A DNA stretch of 64,000 bases from Artemisia argyi (taxonomy: Eukaryota > Streptophyta > Magnoliopsida > Asterales > Asteraceae), in assembly GCA_030686995.1 (NCBI GenBank), contig CM060708.1, positions 105,749,350-105,813,349 on the forward strand, read 5' to 3'. The translations under genes and the position numbers were made by a program. Each line of letters opens with the position of its first letter. Positions within the stretch are counted from its first letter, which is position 1. Below the pieces are notes generated by a model. It had not been told where the DNA came from. It was given only the letters and a program-made list of their open reading frames with translations, and ran no database searches. Positions 46,333 through 57,215 of this stretch are shown in pieces.

Positions 46333-48431
46333 ATGCCTACTGATTCAAATTCCTTCATATATGAGGTACTCAAATTGTACGTCATAAATGTTGACTTTAA
46401 GAATTCCAACTATGTACAACTAATAAACGTGTTTGATTCTGATAATGCCAATATTGAATCGTTCTACTCAAATTCTCAAGAGAAAGTGGTTCATCAGTCA
46501 CTTATGTTACCTGCGACTAAGGAAAGTTGGATTGAATGTTTTCGACTGCTTCACTTACACCTCAAGGTTCTCTTTGAACAACTAGGATACTTGGGAGGAT
46601 ACGAACGTTCATTTGCAACACTCTTTGGTCAAGATGTTGAGAATTTCACAGTCAAAATGACTCTGTACTTGGATCAACTTGAACAACAACTTAAGAAAGA
46701 AGAATTCTCTGAAAGTAGCTCCATGACAGCATTCAGTGTGATCTGCAACCAACTTCGAGTGTTCATTGACTCGCAATTCGTAGAGGAGTATGATTATGAC
46801 AGTCAAATAACAAAAAAGTGTCTTGCTAATTACACTGGAACCAAGGTTTATACGTTCAGGGTCATACTACACCAACTCACGAGGAATGTTAAGGAGTTCA
46901 TTGATGAACGGGCACATCATCAGCAATGCAATGACATGATGATTGAGAAGATGATTACAAATGGCTGTTCTAGGATGCATTCCACACTGGTTGTGGACAT
47001 TAATCGCCGACAAGAAAATGATCATGTATGATCTGCTAAGGTACATGTCACTGATCAACATAGTATGGCTTCTAATGAACGACATCATACTGATCAAGAG
47101 ATGCCCACTTATGACACATATTTACTGGAAAAGACTGATAGTAATACCATTTCTAATTCAACAAATATGAATCATAACGGGGGAGAAAGTGATCAGGATG
47201 CTGAACATGATGATGTGTCAAGTTCTTTGGTTACAGCTTAGTCCTTTAAGTCAAATGATATGGTTGATAAGGATGCTTTTTATGAACTTTCAAACAGATT
47301 TTCACAACTTGAAAAGCATTGTATCTCTCTTGAAATCAGAATGCAACAAAAGGAAGAAAGCTTTCTAACTTACAAACCATGCAAAAATCCGAAACTTCCG
47401 GAATTCCGTGAATACTTTATGATAAATGATTTAAAAGCTCAACTAGAGGCCAAAAACTTGACAATCAACACCGTGAGAAAATGGAATGCTGAGTTGAATG
47501 ACGTGTGTAGTAATCTTAATGCTAAGCATGACATTAATAATAACACATCAAAGATTACTGAATTGGAACATAAAGTGGCTGTGCTCCATAATGAAAATGA
47601 GACATTGAAATGGCATTGAAAAAATCTAAATGAGTATATCAAAGATGTGAGTACTAGGGCTACAAAACATACAACATCTTTGATTACAAAAAATGATGAT
47701 TTCAAAGCTCAACTTCAGGAGAAAGGTTTCACAATCACAGACTTAAAGAATGAATTATTGAAAATAACTAGAAATGATGTGAACACTAAGTTTGCAAAAC
47801 CATCAATCTTGGGAAGACTACTTTCACAACCTATTAGAAACAAAGTGTGGTTAGGTAACCAAATGCGTTTAGAACTAAACGATCAAAATTTTCTAAACCA
47901 AGGTGTGCTACCAAAGTTGTTGCGAATCAAGTTTTGTCAAAACCAATCACTTCATAGTCTAGACTAAAGGATCATAAAGTTAATGCTCCCACTAAGGCTC
48001 AATCTTCTAAGGCTGATGCAAATGATGCTAGTACTCTTGTTATTACAGAGGTTCTATACCGTAAGACTAGAAAACACAAAAAACTTATGGAACTTAAGAA
48101 TCATAGGCTGAATGATGTAGGACTAAGAACTTCTAGTTACAAGTACCATAGATCTTGCCTTAAGTGGTTACCAATGGGTAGAATCATTAAAATGGTTGGT
48201 CTTAGATGGATACCCATGAGTACAGGTTGCATAACCAAGGTTAACTGTGAAACTTCAATTGGTCGGGATCTTAATGTCACTAAACCATATAAATGCAAGC
48301 AAACACTTTATGTTAGTGCAGGGAATCCTTACTTATGTGCAGGTACATCAACCATGTCCTTCAAAGAGAAACTCAGAGTTTGGAGACCTAAAGGAATGAA
48401 ATCTCCTACGTCGAGAGTTCAGGAAACTTAA
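46333..48431 (+). pseudogene. gag: Copia gag-like polyprotein, amino-terminal half, broken
   Basis: One reading frame runs through 46333-47031, 47260-47619 and 47647-47967, with in-frame stops at about 47029, 47239 and 47617. A frameshift near 47900 leads to the frame 48087-48431. Recognisable parts are a GQDVENFTVKMTLYLDQLEQ region, YDTYLLEKTDSNT, and coiled-coil-like repeats with EFREYFMINDLKAQLEAKN. Then come TKFAKPSILGR, LKWLPMGRI-KMVGLRWIPM and a CAGTSTM end. From memory this matches the large gag region of a Copia family very common in Asteraceae. The protease, integrase and RT that should follow are absent: a 3' UTR-like stretch begins at once. It is a non-functional relic. Confidence 0.75.
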
Positions 48432-48918
48432 CTATGATGTATTTGCATGATGACTCCTGATTTCATCATATCAGGACTCGAGCAACAAAGATCGTTATGA
48501 TGTTTTACGTCGGTGTTTATTCTTCCTGCATCCTTTTTCATAACTCATAAATTTAGAATAAGTTAACATATCATTGTACTAAATAAATCGTATTAAGAAA
48601 CAGTTCTTTTTTATAGGCTTGTTTTCTGGCATCGGTAACATTTACGGTCCTAGAGATGTCATTCAATAATGGCATGGGTCATTAAATGATGTTCGAACAT
48701 AAATTTAAAATATGCCTTCATGGCTTGCTATTACTTCAGATAGCAACCTGCATTTGTTTATAGGAAAGCATGTCACCTTAATGACTGCTGTTCCTCACAC
48801 TGGGTAAATCTCACCCGGGCATGGATTACTTTATATCCATGTTCTCTCAGTACTCTTATAAATCTTTCTCACTCAATCTTCATCCTCGGTACTTTGATTT
48901 GTAATCAGGTCATTGATT
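48432..48918 (+). other. Copia 3' untranslated-like stretch
   Basis: Non-coding, between the end of the gag relic and the polypurine tract. No motif was recognised. Confidence 0.45.
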
Positions 48919-48929
48919 GAGGGGGAGAT
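48919..48929 (+). promoter_or_regulatory. Copia polypurine tract
   Basis: GAGGGGGAGAT lies immediately before TGATTGTAAAA, the classic arrangement in front of a Copia 3' LTR. Confidence 0.65.
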
Positions 48930-49250
48930 TGATTGTAAAAATTTATGTCAATTTATGTCAACTAACTGATTCTTATGTGGTAGGATTATGTCCTGATTTT
49001 ATGGATTATGTCTTGACTTTATTAGAGAACTTTTGTGTTAGTTAGGATCATTGTCATGTATTTTTAAAGCTAAGGGACCAATTTTGCCAAAATCTGAAAG
49101 TTGGCATGAGTTTTGGGTATAAATAGGATCTAGCGATTTGTCTGTGTCAAAATTTTCTTCCCTTTCTCTCTCTCTCGAACTAATTGCTACCCCTAATTTG
49201 TTTTGTACCGTCTGATTGTTCCTGCTCAAAGGTATTTTCGCTATATTGGT
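48930..49250 (+). repeat. Second, unrelated Copia LTR-like segment
   Basis: Starts TGATTGTAAA after the purine tract, has a TATA box (49118-49125, TATAAATA) and a CT-rich stretch after it, so it looks like an LTR. It shows no similarity to 45268-45577. The right end is uncertain; no clear primer site follows. AGCGATTTGTC occurs just after the TATA box. Confidence 0.5.
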
Positions 49251-49639
49251 TATAATTGAGTCTACTACGCTGTTTAATCATGTATATGGGATTTAACGAT
49301 TAATTATGCGCATTTGTTCTAGGTTCTTGAGTCAAATCAGTGGCTGCTAATTGGTTAGTGTTTGTTGGTGTTGTTTGCATGATGGGATTTTCTCATTACC
49401 ATGCTTTAATGCTTTCCTATGTGTTTTATTGCTCTCTTTCCATTCCTGCACATGATATTTGATTTTTCGAGTGATAAATTACTTTTGTATCATGCGATTG
49501 TGGGTTGTGTTGATTGTTATGTTAATCTTTTAGTTGCATGGTGCTAGTGTGCTCTATTATCTCATTTTTCCCATTGGAGTAGTATCACTTGTGATGAATA
49601 ATGATTATGTATGTCAGGTTGTGACAAATGTTCTTGATA

Positions 49640-50115
49640 GTGATTTGTCTAAATGCCTTTGTCAGCAATTTGTCATCTATATCCACTTGGTTGGTTGATT
49701 GTTAAGTGGCATTGTATTTATATCTCTTATTGGATCTAGTCACTCATGATGTATGGATATCCTGTGATGAATCTGTGCTTAAATATGACTGTAAGTGTTG
49801 AGCATGTTTGTTAATGATTTGTTTGACATTCTTGTTAGTGATTTGTCTGACCTTCCTGTTAGCTATTTGTCTGACTTTCTTGTTAGCGATTTGTCTGACT
49901 TTCTGGTTAGCGATTTGTCTTAAGCTCTTGTTAGCGATTTGTCTAATGATCTTATTAGCGTTTTGTTTGATGTTTTTTTAGCGATTTCCTTTTATTCTGA
50001 TCATCGAATTGTCACTGATTATTGTTAGCGATTTGTCACTTAGATCTTGATTGTGATTTGTCAAATTTTCTATTTAGCGATTTGTCAGATCCTCTATTTA
50101 GCGATTTGTCATTAT
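49640..50115 (+). repeat. AGCGATTTGTC repeats (second array), with a 24-bp tandem core
   Basis: About 15 variants of AGCGATTTGTC. From 49834 to 49977 there are six consecutive units of exactly 24 bp, consensus GTTAGCGATTTGTCTGACTT plus four variable bases. The rest of the array is irregular. It is non-coding and in the same orientation as the array at 45903-46200. Confidence 0.88.
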
Positions 50116-50349
50116 TAATTGCAATTTTTCTTAAACTATTGAAGTGGTGATCTGTCCTGATTATATGTGTGTGCAAGTTATGTGTATCCTTCTTGAGTAT
50201 GGCCTGTCATATCTTCTGCAATATGCATGTTTGCTACATATTTCTCTCTTTTCTGCCTAGGGTATTTTGTGTTTCTGTAACATAATGGACTCGTCTGGTT
50301 ACATCAGCATGATCTAACTTCGAGTATTCGATCTTGCCTAACAATGCAT

Positions 50350-52082
50350 ATCTACGTGTCCTTTCTTGTGAATGTGGCGCAGATACTAACGTTGGCGCTC
50401 TTGTTTGACAAGCTCCCACTTTACCACCGCCTACTCAGACTGATGATGAGATTCTGCCCTATAACGAATGGGTTACTATTGGCAGGAACAATTTCTACTT
50501 GGATGTAGAGAAGTCTCAGCCCAATCCCATTTACAAGATGGTTGTTGACATATTGAAGCAAACAACATTCTTTAGGGCTTTCATTACATTCTCTTCCATT
50601 CCTGCCGTATACATTCAACAGTGCTGGAACACCATTAGTTATGACAAGGATGCAGCAACCTACAGATGTCAGCTTGACGAGCAATGGTTTGATATCACTA
50701 AAGTAACACTAAGGAGTGCACTTCAGATCACACCAATCTATGAAGACAAACCGTTTCCTACTCCACCCAATCCTGAAGCTCTTATGAAACTTGTCAATGA
50801 TCTTGGCTACCTTAAAGAGGCCACTACAATATCTTCTGTCATTACAAATGATATGTATAAACCTTGGAGGCCAATCATCACTCTTATCAATGTGTGCCTT
50901 ACTGGAAAAACATTTGGCTATGAGAGACTACAAGCCCCAGCCCTTTAGATTCTTTGGGGAATTGTTAAATGGAAAAATATAGATTTTTCTGAACGGATCT
51001 GGGAGGAATTTACTTACTCAATTCACACGTTCACTGAGGACAAAATGAATCTTGCAATGCAGAAGCCCAGTAGGAAGAAAGTCACGAAACTTATGATTCC
51101 AAGTATTAGATTCACAAAATTGATCATCCTTTATCTCCAACAAAAGCATCAATTCCATCCAAGATGTGAATTGCCCATCCACTTGGCATCTGATGAACAT
51201 GTAGTTGGATATCTAAAGGTCACATCTAAAGGAACCAATAAAGAAGTCTTTGGAATGAACATTCCTGAGACACTCATTACAAGTGACATGCGGGAAGTAC
51301 CTTATTATCAGGAATACTTGGATAAAGTCACCGCACATCAAGAAGGTATTGCTAAAGGACAAGCTGTTGATGCTGAATCTATTCCAACTAAAGCATCTAA
51401 GAGCTGCAAGTCAAGGCCCAGGAAGCGTAAGGAGGCATCAACCACAGTAGATGCTTCGATACGTATCAAGAAACCTTTAAAAGGTAATAAAGGCAAGAAG
51501 CAGGAATCTAAGAAATGAAGAAAGCTGATTGATGAAAAGGAACCCAGTCCATTCCAACTTTTCAAAACACAGAGGATGATATTCTACAACAAACCCTGGA
51601 TGTCAGTGCCAAAGATTATGCAGAATCTATGGGACACCCCACCACAGGTGTGACTATTCGAGAACCTGATGCTGGAAGACTACAACCTTTACCAGAAGCA
51701 GAAGGGAAAGGAAAGGAGATTGCTACTGAAGAACTGGCAGCTCAGACACTATTAAAAATCTCCTCTCAAGCTTCCAAGACAACAACTACTCAGTATATTT
51801 TCAAGAAACGATCCCTCGATACTTCCAACACAAATGTTGAATTCACTGAAGCTACACGAGAACAGTCACCAAGTCAAGAACCCACCCAGGAATCAAGTGA
51901 CACTGAATCGGACACAAATGAATCCAAGAATGATAAAGAGAAGATTGGTTATGTACTAGTTAAAGAGTCTGCCGATTCTAACCTAGAACACACTAAAAAG
52001 GCTGACCAAGAAGAACAAGTCACTTCCGATCCACCTCTTGATCAAATGGAAGATGAGTTCGTTGCAACATTATACCTAGGTG
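50350..52082 (+). pseudogene. Copia-associated accessory ORF (amino-terminal part), broken
   Basis: Successive frames 50499-50948, 51045-51518 and 51629-52087 encode one protein. It has PPTQTDDEILPYNEW, FFRAFITFSSIPAVYIQQCW, LQITPIYEDKPF, CLTGKTFGYER, IPSIRFTKLIILYLQQ and FGMNIPETLI, then a Lys/Ser-rich and a Glu/Ser-rich low-complexity region. From memory it matches a large protein of unknown function found 3' of pol in many Asteraceae Copia elements. In public data it often has misleading names. A stop lies before QAPTL (about 50408), another after QAPAL, another at 51516. Element G interrupts it after MEDEFVATLY. Function unknown. Confidence 0.68.
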
Positions 52083-52296
52083 TGTAGGTCCAAAAGTTCT
52101 GGATCTAAGCAGCCTTTGTAAGATAATAGACACCTTGGATAAATCCACACTATCTATATGAGAAACTCTAAAGGATGTATACTTGATGTTAACGCGGAAT
52201 ATTAACACAAGCAGGAAGAACAACACAGAGAATTACTAACTTTATATTTTCTATTAAACTTGAAAACTTGGCGTAGAACACAATGCCGGGGGTTCC

Positions 52297-52304
52297 TTTT
52301 ATAC
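52297..52304 (-). promoter_or_regulatory. TATA box of element G LTR
   Basis: The minus strand reads TATAGTATAAAAGGAACC. The matching part of the 5' LTR is missing. Confidence 0.6.
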
Positions 52305-52437
52305 TATAAGGAAAACCCTAACCCTAACTATACAAAAACGTATAAAAGGATGCATACATATCTTTTCCTAAGATATCTAAACGTATGAATATCCTTTCCT
52401 AGAATATCTCCTAACTTATCTATTCCTGTCAAACAAG

Positions 52438-52549
52438 ACAGACTTAACAAGCTAAAAACCTAAACAGACTTAACTAGGTCTGTCAGACTTAACTTAGTCC
52501 TAGCAGACTTAACTATCTACCCGACTTAACTAACAGACTTAAGTCTGTT
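52438..52549 (-). repeat. CAGACTTAACT repeats and an 18-bp palindrome in U3
   Basis: Six copies of CAGACTTAACT or a close variant lie upstream of the TATA box on the element strand. The last forms a perfect 18-bp palindrome, AACAGACTTAAGTCTGTT (52532-52549). Similar words recur in the interior at 56150-56220. Confidence 0.75.
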
Positions 52550-52861
52550 TACAAATAATTCCCAACAATCCTCCCCTAACTTGATCTTCATAGCCCATGA
52601 ACTTCAAGTTCCTTTCTTCAAAGCTTCATGAGGATTTTGAATCTGATCTTCTTGGAATTACTTTTGAACTGAAACTCTTTAAATCTTTATTGCAACACTT
52701 TAAAATTCTTGAGTATCTGATATGTGCAGCATCTATTATTCTGATCTTTGCAGCAACATTGACCATTTGTACATCAATTCATAAAGTTTCATACTATTCT
52801 CATCACATCCAGGTGTGTTAACTCCTGTGCGAGGTGAATCATTGAAAAATTTAATGGATTT

Positions 52862-53275
52862 GATGTCTCTTTACCTGTAAGCCACTAACACTGGTGTAGC
52901 CAATGTTTTGGTTAAGAAAATATGATACATTGATAACCATATGATTTTTAGCAAATCATTAGCTATCAACGGATTTGATTTGTCTTTACCAAAAGCCGTT
53001 TGCTTTTGGACTAGCCAATTCTTTGGTGGAATTCATTTATCACCTTGGTGAATTGATAACTAAATATGGTTTTCCATAGCCTTTACCACAAGCCAAAATC
53101 TTGTGGGCTAGCTAACTCTTCACTATCACAGATATGGTGAGTTGAATACCATACAATTTTTGGAAAATTGTTAGCCATAAACGGATTTGAGATATCTTTA
53201 CCTAGAGCCGTTTGCTCTTGGATTAGCCAATTCTTTTGTGGATTAGATATGGTGGACTGATAACCATATATTGTG
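52862..53275 (-). repeat. Degenerate tandem repeat with hairpins in element G 3' UTR
   Basis: Four related blocks start at about 52868, 52983, 53080 and 53195 (plus strand TCTTTACC). Each is followed by AGCC, a short inverted repeat and (T)AGCCAAT or a variant. Examples are CCAAAAGCCGTTTGCTTTTGG and CTAGAGCCGTTTGCTCTTGG. Blocks 2 and 4 are most alike, giving a higher-order period of about 212 bp. The array lies between the accessory ORF end and the polypurine tract. Confidence 0.72.
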
Positions 53276-53408
53276 TCAGTGCAAAGCACCTTCTCCATGT
53301 AAGCCCCAAGCAAACCTATCTCAAGCCCATCCATCCTTAGCATTGAAAATTCTTTCAAACACCCCGAACAGCCTCCTTTTAAGACTGCCTTTCAATTAAT
53401 TGCAGGAG

Positions 53409-55882
53409 TTAGAAACATGTATCACACTTTGTATCACCCAACAATTTCTTTTCAAGCATCTCCTCACAAATTTTGGGATGTAGTGGATACTCTACTTCAG
53501 TCAACATATATATGTGTGGAGTTTTTAGCGATAAACAGTGAACAACACATCTATGAAGGTACCTCCAATTTACTATAGGTTGTTGATAAGTTAATTTCCA
53601 TACCTCATCTCTCTTGGATGGTGGATCAAACATAGTCTTTTGATCCCCCTATAGCACTCTTTCACTCGCATCCCAGGTCTTTTATCCCCATGTTTAAGCA
53701 TCATCAACCTGTACAGCTCTTTGAGATTATCTCTAGAGAGATCATGTAGTATCCCTTGAAAGTTCACATACACAACATCAGTATTTTCTTCCCTGATGAT
53801 TTGATAGACTGCTCTATTCTGATCCATGATAATTTGCCACTTTACAACCTTAGCTCTTGATGTAGTTTTTTTTGGAATAATACCCATAGTGAAGGAGTCA
53901 GAGGAAGGAGCATCAACTCTTTCTTCTAAGTAATCTTCCACATCATAATTTGTGGGAGAAGATTTCTTCTTTCCTTTCTTCCCTATATGCTTTCTTCTGT
54001 TCCACCTTATAATAGATTTGGAAACACCTTCTTCTTTCTTAACAACAGTAGACTGAGCAATATCAACTACCTTGGGCTTTTTGGTTTCTTCAATTTGAAT
54101 TGGTTCACCAAGTCTTTTGAATCTCTCCTTCTCCAATTCAGAATCCATAGGAATAAAGAGTTGATATGTCTAGTACATTTTTCAAATTCACTCTGCAGCT
54201 GATCAGGTGATAATCTTTTTAGTTGAGCCATTTTCCAATTATTACCCTGACTTTTAACATATCTGATCATGTATTCCCTTTGTTCTCCTTTAGTCTAAGG
54301 CTTATTTTGTCTTTCTTTGTACGTTTACTCCCTTCATTGCCTTTGCTTATCCTTAACCATCTGAACCATCTTCTGAGCATAGTCTTCACCTTCAATAACG
54401 TGTAGAATATCTCTATTCAATTCAAGCTTATCCCTAATGAGATCCCAATAATCTTCAGTGTAGAATTTTGCAGCCTACTGAACTTCAGACATTCTTTTCT
54501 ATTTGGTTTCAGATGGTTAAAGATTTTCATGAAGTTTCCTTGCAATTTCTGCATCATTGACTTCTATCTCAGCAAGTCTTGTTGCATTAGCTTCTTCTTG
54601 AGCTTTGATTCTTGTAATCTCAACCATGCTAGCTTGTTCTTCCCTAAGTTGCTTCTTGCTTTTCTTGAGTTGGGAAGGTTCTTCAACTATCTGTTTTCCT
54701 TCCCTTTGAGTTGGAACAAACTTATCTTCTGGAACAGACTTATCTACAAGAAAAGTATTAACCTGATCATTGCCATACTTAAGTTCTTCTTTGCCAGACT
54801 TAACTAGCTCATCTCCCGAATTAAGTTCTTTCCCTAGATCAATCTTTTTGCCAAGTACTGTCTTGGGCCTTTCTCTTCTTCTGACTTAGAGTATAAGCTA
54901 GGATTTCAGCAGCTTCCCAACATAGAGAGCTCATGTCACTAGAAGATTTAGGAGGTGTAGGGGTCTTTAATTCGGCTTCATGTAAATTCCTCCTCTGTTT
55001 GGAAGCATTTTCTTCACCCTGTTCTGCATCTGAGTCAGTGAACACCACCCCTCTCTTGTTCAATATGCGTTCTTGTTTCTTTACCTTCCTCACCAGTTTG
55101 ATAATGGCATTACCCATAGTCTCTTTAGTCCTTTTAAGACCCTCTTCCAAGACTGCTATTCTTATGAGTAATGTTGGAACAACTCAAAGTAGTGTTTCTA
55201 TAGTCATAGGAACAGGTTCCTTCTCATGGAGTGGAGTTGAAACTTGTTTTTTGGGAGTAGGAGATGGGTGTGTAGGTGATGGAGTAGGTGAAGGATGTGG
55301 TTGAGGTGATGATTGTAGTTGATGGTCAGAGGAGCTAGAGGATCCAGGTTCATGAGTAGAGTCCTCCTCTTCATTCAATGAGTGAGAGTGAGACTCACTT
55401 GCAGTGGATGATGTTGATGAACCTGCAATGTTAGGACCAACAGACAACATAGTAGCTAAAAGTGGCTTATTCTTTTAACCTCCAGTTTGGTGTGAAGTGA
55501 ATTTTCAAAAAAGTAAATGACCCATCTACAGGATACCCAATATCTTTTAACCCTTGAATGATTTCTTCATTTGACAACATAATAGGGCCTGAGACATCAT
55601 CCAATTGAAGACTACTCCTAATGGATGCCTCAGTAACTGAGTACTCAAGAGTATCAATAGTAGCCCTTAATTCTATGGTCCCATTATCAAGAGTAAGAGA
55701 GATTTGGTAGTCTGCCAAAATTTTTTGACCATAGAATCATAAATGGTAGGGTTATGTAGTAAGAAATACCTTATATGTGTCCTTTCAATGAAGTCAAAAA
55801 TCTGATGAAAATCATCACTTTTTCCTGGTTTCTTGAGAAAACCCACTTGATTGTGCTTGTCACAGTATTTCATTCTTGTCAT
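53409..55882 (-). pseudogene. Element G accessory ORF 2, broken
   Basis: Successive minus-strand frames (55882-55673, 55718-55467, 55450-55184, 55150-54839, then about 54838-54290, 54270-54067, 54148-53591, 53633-53409) encode one large protein. It starts with IRYFLLHNPTIYDSMVKKFW, followed by a Ser/Pro-rich region and a KLVRKVKKQERIL coil. A Lys/Glu-rich helical region comes next, then a conserved end with VVKWQIIMDQNRAVYQII, LYRLMMLKHGD, and MFDPPSKRDEVWKLTYQQ. The same family, in other orientation, starts at 50350. Function unknown; the order of parts resembles, from memory, the accessory protein of Asteraceae Copia elements. Many stops and frameshifts make it inactive. Confidence 0.68.
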
Positions 55883-55990
55883 TTGCTTATAGAGAAAGTT
55901 TTTGAAAAAGCTTTTGAAATAACTGAGGTGAGAATCGTAATAGGGTTTAAGTACTTGTAGTGTAAAACAGAGTAAGTGATTTAGTTGCCG

Positions 55991-56712
55991 TAAATAAATG
56001 ATTTTGTTTTGAAGTTTAAAAAGACATGAATATAGATAAGAATAAAAATTAAATTAAATCTTATTCTTATATACCTTTTAGCGTTGTAAGAGAAATAACG
56101 GCACTATTGACACAGTGAGATTTAACGTCTGACCAGTACTAACGGTAAAATAAATTGCACTACCAGACTTAAAAATGGTCAACCATACTTAAGTGTTGAG
56201 TTCACCAGACTTAACAGACTTTGTCCATATAACAGACCCTTACATACAAACCATATTTGTAGAAGTTCCAAGCAACGCCAATTCATATTGTTCCTGAAAA
56301 GATTAGTCCAAGACCAAAGAAAGACAACTATGTAGCCAGAATTAATGCATGTGAACTACCTTAAGATCTACCAGTTTTAACCCATTTTATCAATGTTTGA
56401 CTCATAACTTTGAGTTAAGAGTTGTAAATTATACATTTAACCTCCCCTTAAATGTAGCTACTAGTTAACATACAACAAAAAATTCAAGGAAAAATATCTG
56501 CATTAAATTCTCAAATCAAGACAAAACATATGAAAAACTTATTGTCAGCATAACCAAAAGATTAATTATTTATAAGCAAACATGCCACTATCTATGACTT
56601 ATTCAACCACAATGCAAGTCTCTTAAATGATGCAATGGCCTTGAGAATGAGTAACCACTTAAAAACTTTTTCTCTTCTTTGCCTTGGTTTCATTATCAAG
56701 CTCTTCACAGAT
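55991..56712 (-). other. Spacer between the two accessory ORFs of G
   Basis: Non-coding and A/T-rich. Around 56150-56225 it has CAGACTTAA words like those in U3 of the G LTR, so it may derive from a related 3' UTR or LTR. No clear LTR end was found. Confidence 0.4.
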
Positions 56713-57215
56713 CTAACTTAGTAACTGACCACGTATGCTGTGAATGAGGTTGTCAACTACATCAATTTGTTCATCACACTGAAGCGTGGAAGACATCATC
56801 CCAATAAGCATTTCAGTACTTAAGGGATATAACACATCAGCAAGCATGAATATATCAACACCACCTTTGCTTGATAGATGATGAACATTACATGAGTCAT
56901 AGAATTTCGATAAGAGAGTCCTATCTTGAGTTGCGAAATTCCAATATACATCTGCTGGGTTAGGTTCATACATTCTTTTGAGCTCCATGAACAATTCTTG
57001 TTCCTTCACATCAGCTTTCCCTTCAATCTTCAGATCCAGTTGAACCAGCTTTCATAGGGTGTCTAGATCTTCTCTATCATAGGACTTCACTAATGATTCA
57101 ATGTTGTTGTGGACTTCAGACTTTCCATTGGCTTTTATTATTTTCCAGACTTTACCAAGCTTATCTCTGCTGATCTTCCACTTTACAATCCTTGATGGAA
57201 ATAAATTAATATGCA
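56713..57215 (-). pseudogene. Element G accessory ORF 1, carboxyl end only
   Basis: Minus-strand frames encode IVKWKISRDKLGKVWKIIKA, LVKSYDREDLDTL and, after a frame change, KRMYEPNPADVYWNFATQD. Then come YDSCNVHHLSSKGGVDIFML and LYPLSTEMLIGMM. The order parallels the end of accessory ORF 2, but the sequence is distinctly different, so this is another member of the family and not a copy. Its amino part is missing: upstream it is joined to a protease fragment. Non-functional. Confidence 0.65.

Larger units (their letters stand above)
52083..52567 (-). repeat. Element G 3' LTR, complete
   Basis: 485 bp, TGTAGGTCC...TTCCCAACA on the plus strand (TGTTGGG...GGACCTACA on the element strand). The first 203 bp match 60721-60923 with a handful of differences. 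The purine tract AGTTAGGGGAGGAT (minus strand) abuts at 52568. Confidence 0.88.

Noticed and set aside
53083..53358. 91-codon minus-strand frame near the end of element G
   Set aside because: It coincides with the hairpin tandem repeat and has no similarity to the accessory ORF end, so it is probably not coding.
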